Of a stretch of DNA of 64,000 nucleotides, positions 58,481-64,000 are shown in pieces. Within the stretch, counting starts at the first letter, position 1, and every line of letters starts with the position of its first letter. Location of the stretch: NCBI RefSeq assembly GCF_002878395.1, contig NC_061121.1:11646202-11710201 (forward strand), in the 5' to 3' direction. The notes below the pieces were generated by a model. The model was given only the letters and a program-made list of their open reading frames with translations. It was not told where the DNA came from and ran no database searches. Source of the DNA: Capsicum annuum. Lineage: Eukaryota > Streptophyta > Magnoliopsida > Solanales > Solanaceae. A program made the translations under genes and the position numbers.

Positions 58481-59179
58481 CATCTTGCTATGCAGATCTT
58501 TCGTTTCTTTTTCTGTAAGGGATCGTTTGGTTGGAATATGAGTTATGCGAAAATTAACTATGATGGGATATGTTATGATGGAATTAATTATGTTGGGATT
58601 ATTTTTATTTAGTGTTTAGTTTATTGTATTCAAAATAATATGCATTGTATAATTTCAAGAAAACGTTAATTGATTACAACAATATTCTCACCATATTTAG
58701 TTTTTTTTTCATATAATTTCTTTTCAAGGTTTAAATGTTCATTCTTAATTTTTTTTTTATCTTATTTAGCTTAAATTATTTTTTTGTGTTTGTGAATTTC
58801 CATGATTATATCGTGTGTATTTAAAAACAAAACTTTCATCTTATTTAGCTTAAATCTTTGTGTGTGTGCCTTCTCATGATTATGCCGTGTGTATTTAAAA
58901 ATAAATCTTAAATCTTATTTAATTTGAAATAAAACTTTCAGCTTAAGTTTATTAAAGTAAAAAGTATTGTTTATGTCACTTCATTTAAATACATATCACA
59001 TATATATTATAAAATATTAAAATTATCTTCATTTTAGTTGATATATACAATATCAATTTTCAAGTAATTGATAGTTAGTTAATTTAAAATATGCAATTCA
59101 ACAGTGGAGTCAACATTTTTATTATTTTTAAGAGAAATCAAAATATATATAAATAAACATAATAATTAGTCAAATAAAT
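58481..59179. other. Intergenic, with a possible MITE end
   Basis: GGGATCGTTTGGTTGGAATA at 58518 looks like the start of a plant TIR element (compare the GGGTCATTTGGT ends at 38303), but I found no partner end. Otherwise AT-rich with nothing recognised. Confidence 0.4.
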
Positions 59180-59745
59180 TCAACGTGTATAAATAAACTA
59201 TTCGTTCATCGAATCTACCTTGAAACATGCAAACACTTAGACCGCAATTCTCTCTATGATTGTCACGCATTCAATAATGCATAAGGTAGTAATCTTCTCT
59301 TCAATATGCACTACTATATTTCATATGATTGAAAGACCAATTTGTTCAATCATTTTACAAATAGTGAATTTAAATATCAATTTGACAATTAGGTATAGTC
59401 AAACTCAAATATGACATTCTTAATTTGTGAAGAAAAAAAATTAATTATCTGTACTGGAAAAAAATGAATGTGGTATTGTTAATAAATTAACATGTAGGAC
59501 AACAATTGTAGTCCATGATAGACATTTAATAGAGCTACCTACACAAAGGAGTAAATTATTCAGAAAGAAGTCTGTAATATTTTATGGTGTATAATGAAAC
59601 CAAAAAGGGAAACAAAAGGAAAATGGAAAGAAACACAAAAAGGGAAAAGATGTACAATTGGGATAGTGGGTGGGATGAAGTGAAAAAGAAAAAACAAAGA
59701 AGACAAAGTTAAAGGGTATTTCATGCAAAACTTTATTATGTGCCT
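59180..59745. repeat. Dispersed duplication, copy 2 (partner at 37150-37850)
   Basis: Collinear with the 37-kb segment through ATAATGAAACCAAAAAGGG and GTATTTCATGCAAAACTTTA, with scattered base changes and short indels. No sulfotransferase relic follows on the side where copy 1 has one. Confidence 0.8.
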
Positions 59746-59918
59746 CCTAATTGTATGAATGGGTTTTTTTGGGTCCCACAACTTAATGAACTCAATCCTT
59801 ACGTATTTGAGTATACAAACTCTTAATCAGCTAAATTGCGAAAGAAAAAGAATTTTCACACAATTTTATATTAGTTATGTATTTAAGTACGTGTATAAGT
59901 TATGAGAGAATTAATATA
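59746..59918. other. Flank of the Mutator-like element
   Basis: AT-rich, nothing recognised. It would hold the left 9-bp TSD of the Mutator-like element, which cannot be tested because the right end lies outside the window. Confidence 0.4.
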
Positions 59919-60300
59919 GGAAAAAGATTCAAATATTTCATTGAACTATCAGAAATGACTCTTTACGTCATCAGTTAAAAATTCGACTTATTAATGTCAT
60001 CGCCGTTACAAAATCAGCTCATCCATGTTATTATTTTTAATGGTGGATTTTCAAAAATAACTTTGCCACGTGATATTTTATTAGAGGTCCACGTCATTAA
60101 TTAAAATAAGAAAAAAACTCAAATATACCACTGAACTATCAGAAATGGCTCATTTATGCCATCAGTTAAAAGTTCAACTCATTCATGTCATCGCTGTTAC
60201 AAAATCAGCTCACTCATGCCATTACTTTTTAAGATTAGGTTTTCAAAAACAGTTTGACCACGTGACCTTTGTTAGAGGTCCATGTCATTAATTAAAATAA
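59919..60300. repeat. Duplicated terminal block, two units of about 190 bp
   Basis: Unit 1 (59919-60108) and unit 2 (60109-60300) share AACTATCAGAAATG, GTTACAAAATCAGCTCA, TTAGAGGTCCA and GTCATTAATTAAAATAA in the same order. In each, CACGTG (G-box core) appears in CCACGTGA at about 60067 and 60260. Confidence 0.9.
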
Positions 60301-60639
60301 ATCAATATTAGAGGGACCTTCAGTGTGTTTTACACTCATGTGATAAACACTTGCCAAATGCAACAACCAATATAAAGTAAATTGAGAATATTTGGAGGAA
60401 TTCCCACTTTAAAAATTTAATTTGGAGAATAAACATTAAATTTCTTTTTTATTTATTTTTTAGTATTAGGGTTTGGAAAAAAAAAGTGAGGTACGTTGTG
60501 GGGTCATGAGCCTCTTTAACATTTTAAAAAATTGAAGATAAAATACAACTTTGTAGAAAAATGTAATATGGTCCCTTTTTATATTTATTAATTTTTTAAA
60601 TATTTATTAAAATCATTTAATAAATTCAACAACTTTTTT
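60301..60639 (+). promoter_or_regulatory. Putative promoter region of the passenger gene
   Basis: AT-rich stretch between the terminal block and a pyrimidine-rich leader. No single TATA box stands out. The role is inferred from position only. Confidence 0.35.
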
Positions 60640-60750
60640 CTCTCCTCAAATACTCTTCTTCTCTCGATTTTTCTTCATATTTTTCAAAAAAAAAAAGTTT
60701 TGCTCGATTCTTGCTTCCCAAGTCAAAAGTTTTCATTTTTTCTTGCTCAG

Positions 60751-61227
60751 GTAAGTTTAATCTTCCTTGATCAGTTTTAGATCCATTTTAGTTTTTTTTT
60801 TTCCAGTTTTGTTTTGTGTTGGGGTTCTTCGATTTGAACGAAAATGCACTGTTCTTCTTTGAATTAGTCAAAATCTGAGTGTTTTTAGTTAACATTGTCG
60901 ATTCTACATGTTTAATCATGTTTTACTTTGGATAATGACTAGAATTTTTTTGAATTTTCGTATTTATATTGCGTATTGATTTTGAATTTTTATACTGAAT
61001 TGGACACATTTTAATGGTGTTTTATTGTTGTGAATTGTACTGTCAATATCTGAAGAAGCTGGAACTTGATTTACAGGTTTGATCTGAGGTATTTTCTAAT
61101 TTTTCTTAATAGACCAGTGGTCGATAAATCGACCACTATAAATTTATTTTCGTTATATTTTATCATTTTTTAATAAATCAGTGGTTGATAAATCGACCAC
61201 TATAAATTCTTTTTTTTTCTATTGTAG
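60751..61227 (+). other. 5' UTR intron of the passenger gene
   Basis: Donor CAG/GTAAGT at 60751 and acceptor after a T-rich run, TTGTAG, ending 61227. It contains two copies of a 20-base palindrome (61117-61136 and 61181-61200). The intron is inferred, not shown by transcripts. Confidence 0.6.
61107..61209. repeat. Paired palindromes in the leader intron
   Basis: GTGGTCGATAAATCGACCAC at 61117-61136 and GTGGTTGATAAATCGACCAC at 61181-61200 each fold back on themselves, and both are followed by TATAAATT. They sit in a direct repeat of about 38 bases spaced 64 apart. Confidence 0.9.
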
Positions 61228-63251
61228 ATCTTAAATGATAAAAGTTCATAAAGCAGTTAAAAGACCTGTTTCCACTGCTTCTAGCATTAGAAAGCAAAAA
61301 TCCAAAGAAGTTTACAAAACTTTAAAGAGGAAAAAAGTTGTGATCGATGAAACTGAGTTGAAAATTGAATCAAAAATCATTGTCGATATTGATGAATTTG
61401 ACAAAAGTAGTGCATAAGAATGGCGATGTTGAGGATAGTGAAGGAAAAAACGAAGGAAGAAGCGAAAAAGAAAGTGAAAGTGATAGTCTGAAGATGAGGA
61501 TAGGAGAGATAGTAAAGACGAAGTGGGGGAGGATCCCCATTCTTGCCGATTTGTGCGGAAGATATATCTGTTGAGTCATACGGCCTAAAAACTTTGATGG
61601 ATGAGTTAGGTTCTTTTCCTACAAATATTATCGTAAGAGCAAGAATGGCGGTCTGTCGAGAGTTCAGAAAGATTCTAATTGAACAAAAGTTATATGTTGA
61701 TTTTAAAAAGACCTAATTCGAACACTTGAGGCATATGGCGGAACATTTTAAGTTTAACGGACGGATGATCCATTATGTGTTGTTGCGATGTATCAAAAAC
61801 AATAAAAAAAACTGCATGAAATTTTATTCTGTGTGAACTATAAATCAACTTGTTTCGGCTTAAAGGAATTTGCTCTGGTTATGAGACTAAATTGTTCAAC
61901 ATATCTCCGTGAATTAAAAATGAACAAAGTCCTCCAAAATGGTGACAACTTTCATTTTAAGGTGACGAAGAAGTAAAACATTACTGCTACAAGGCTGATT
62001 ATCCTGATCAAAGATAATAGGTTGACTAATCAACAAAAGTTAAAGTGCATTTTGATTTGATTCGTGCACTCAATACTGCTATCAAAGGACCCATCGAAGA
62101 AGATGGATTCAGACCACACTAAGATGACGGTTGATTTAGATTTCTTCAGGAGGTATCCATGGGAAAAAGAGTCGTTTAGGATAACATTGAGCTATTTAAA
62201 AAGAAGATTGATTTGAGTAAGCAGAAAGAAGTGTTTGTGAAGAGGAATAATACATCGTAAGCTTTATATGACTTTCCTTGAGCATTTATGGTACTTATAA
62301 TCTACCATCTTATTGATTTATTATAGACTCTTACCTGTTTATGTACTAATACAAAAATCCTGTAGATTTACTTAAGTTTCTATTGATTGCAGGTTTGGAT
62401 ATATAAGGCTTTCCTCATCTGAAAAGGTACGCCGGTAAGTCATTGGATTTTCCTTTGTCCATTTTCCATCTTCTTAGATGACACACGTCGAAGTGTGATA
62501 ACATAATGGAAGGCGACCCATTTAAGTATGAAGAAAACAACACGGGATAAAATTATACTTATTATAATATGATAATAACATTATTATATTAGTGAATGTC
62601 GTGTAATTTATATTTATTTTTTTATAGATTGTGCACTCGTACCTTACCCCTACTGTCCGTGAGACGGAGAAGAGATACATGAAAACATTTAAGCCATACA
62701 AGGATGAAGTTAAGAATATGTCCATCCATTCCTTGAAGGTGCAGTTAAAACTCGTAGTTGTCTTGACTTCATCAGTGGAGGTCGTAGACGAAGACGAAGA
62801 CAAAGATTTGGATAGTTACAATTGTGTTCCAAGTCCATCACATGATAGTGATCATGCTGGTTCAAGTGGACTCATAACTGCACCAGATTCTTCTAATGAT
62901 AATGACCTGCGTGAATATGTTGATTTGATTAAGAAAAGTGTTCTGGATATTGCTTTTTTTGTTAGAGATTAGAGATTGAGGAGAATCGAAAAGAATAAGA
63001 AGAAGCAACAAGATGAAGGTAAACTAATTTATTTTTTGCTCTTTCAATTTAATTTTCCTGCATAGTTTTTGTAATACTTTCAAAAAAATGTTATGCACCT
63101 CGATAGTACCTCGTAGCCGGTATCAAGTAAATCTCAAAGAACTTATAGTCATAGTGACTAACATTGCTGCAGCAGATGAAAACGTTAAGAAGAGAAGAAT
63201 TAAGAAGAAATGGAAGAGGAGAAGGCAGTAGATGAACAAGATGAGAAAGAA

Positions 63252-63252
<1 letters not shown>

Positions 63253-63282
<30 letters not shown>

Positions 63283-63294
63283 AAGAAGAAGAAG
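63253..63294. repeat. (GAA)n microsatellite in the acidic exon
   Basis: About 14 GAA units coding for poly-Glu in the passenger gene frame. The reverse strand reads as poly-Ser or poly-Leu frames, which are artefacts of the repeat. Confidence 0.95.
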
Positions 63295-63565
63295 AGCCAA
63301 CAGCTAAAGAAAAATCAAAAAATAAGGAGAAAACAGAAGAAGATGGTGAAAAGAAATCATCAGAAGAAGAAGAGAAAAACGAGAAGGCAGTTGATGAAAA
63401 AGTAGTGGATGAACAGGAGGTTGAAATTATTGAAGAAGGGAAGAAATCATCAGCAAAAGAAGAAGAGAAAGAAAATGAGAAGAAAGAAGTAGAAGATGAG
63501 GAGAAAAAAGATGTAGAAAATGAAGTGGGCATGAGATTGTTAAGGAACTCAATGATAATAACATG

Positions 63566-64000
63566 TAATTTAGTGGTTTGAAACAAATAGTTTTCTTAAT
63601 GATTTGTTGTTTTTAATGATTAGGATTTTATGGATAATTTAATTAATATATTTTGCATCTCAGTGATGACATTTACTTATGTCCAGTTATTCCATTGTCT
63701 TTTTAGATTAAACAGTTGATTGCTATGTTCAGTTACTGTCATGGTTTATAGAGGTTGATGATAAACGCCATATAAGTGATTCTCTCATAATTATAGATTA
63801 CACCCATGGTTGATTTAAGAAAACATACATCTGTTTATCAGTTTCCTACATCCCTATTATACCTTTCCAGAAAACCAACACCAACAACAAACTATACAAT
63901 AATTTTTTTAGGCCATCCTCCTTTTCTTCAGCCAAAATCAACCTATGATTTAGTTGATCACTCTTCATTTTGATTTCTTGTGGTGATCCTTTCAAGTAAT
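63566..64000. other. Window end, no feature recognised
   Basis: AT-rich sequence after the acidic exon. It could be an intron or the 3' region of the passenger gene. I found no Ulp1 protease motif in it. Confidence 0.4.

Larger units (their letters stand above)
60640..63565 (+). pseudogene. DUF1985 / Ulp1-type passenger gene (N-terminal part, broken)
   Basis: A pyrimidine-rich leader ends CTCAG at 60750 with donor GTAAGT, and acceptor TTGTAG at 61227 precedes the ATG at 61235 (MIKVHKAVKRPVSTASSIRK, basic). Past a frame break, SYGLKTLMDELGSFPTNIIV, CREFRKILIEQKLYVDFKKT and FEHLRHMAEHFKFNGRMIHY are the DUF1985 core. LDFFRRYPWEKESFRITL follows near 62130. Plausible introns: 62291-62392, before 62628, and from 63019. 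Later exons give VHSYLTPTVRETEKRYMKTF and an acidic Glu/Lys-rich tail (63176-63565). Many stops and shifts (TGG to TGA near 62278; one base lost near 62420) make it a pseudogene. The C-terminal Ulp1 cysteine protease domain, expected downstream, is not in the window. Confidence 0.8.
59919..64000 (+). mobile_element. Mutator-like element with a passenger gene (left end; right end beyond window)
   Basis: From 59919 the text GGAAAAAGATTCAAATATTT, then CATTGAACTATCAGAAATGA has the look of Solanaceae Mutator-like long terminal repeats (GGGAAAAGRCTCAAATATG). A related block repeats at once from 60109. Behind it sits a spliced DUF1985-type gene, a class often carried by Mutator-like elements with Ulp1-type protease genes (the KAONASHI type in Arabidopsis). 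No transposase (MURA) was found up to 64000. The class is inferred from the TIR-like text plus passenger type, since the right TIR is unseen. Confidence 0.6.

Noticed and set aside
63091..63586. Minus-strand poly-Leu and poly-Ser frames
   Set aside because: They are the antisense of the GAA-rich acidic exon; low-complexity frames on the reverse of a microsatellite are not evidence of a gene.
1..64000. Endogenous pararetrovirus (caulimovirid) sequence, common in Solanaceae
   Set aside because: All RT regions read as Ty1/copia or Ty3/gypsy with LTRs, integrase and TSDs; no movement or coat protein motifs were seen.

Overview
This is plant nuclear DNA: AT-rich, intron-style gene relics, and almost entirely transposable elements in various states of decay. 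A SINE with tRNA-like boxes, an RTE-type LINE ending in a TTG-repeat tail, large-LTR chromoviruses and a DUF1985-type Mutator passenger gene together suggest a nightshade (Solanaceae, such as pepper, tomato or tobacco relatives), but the species is inference. I found no clearly intact host gene. The host-gene traces are two broken cytosolic sulfotransferases (SOT) and one broken WRKY transcription-factor fragment.

Layout. 1-1106: a small non-autonomous LTR element cut by the window start. 1519-1690: a SINE. 2092-7048: a Ty3/gypsy element with a perfect GATGG target-site duplication (TSD), lying inside a host repeat module. 7231-7781: a hAT MITE. 7800-13368: intergenic DNA with the WRKY relic (10510-10900, minus). 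13369-17349: a decayed hAT transposon with its own nested hAT MITE. 17373-31997: a Ty1/copia element on the minus strand (TSD GATAT), split in its RNase H region by a 9.9-kb chromodomain Ty3/gypsy element (18229-28152, TSD AATTA). 32353-33330 and 35271-36273: the two SOT pseudogenes, with LINE fragments beside each. 38303-41010: a candidate TIR element holding a second copy of the 7231 MITE family. 41060-42816 and 58153-58480: an array of about 360-bp repeats, split by a second copia element (42817-58152, TSD TTTTT). That element contains a candidate giant solo LTR (46089-57656, TSD GTGCA), which in turn contains a pol-less chromovirus relative (48186-55897, TSD AAAAT). 59919 to the window end: the left end of a Mutator-like element carrying a spliced but broken DUF1985-family gene.

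The TSDs give a relative order of insertion. Removing each element restores a continuous host or element sequence at every junction checked. The same host modules recur near 2 kb, 8 kb, 34 kb and 41 kb, and another pair at 37 kb and 59 kb. This suggests that an old tandem-duplicated SOT neighbourhood was expanded, inactivated and then filled with retrotransposons. All domain calls come from reading translated motifs by eye; no database search was run.
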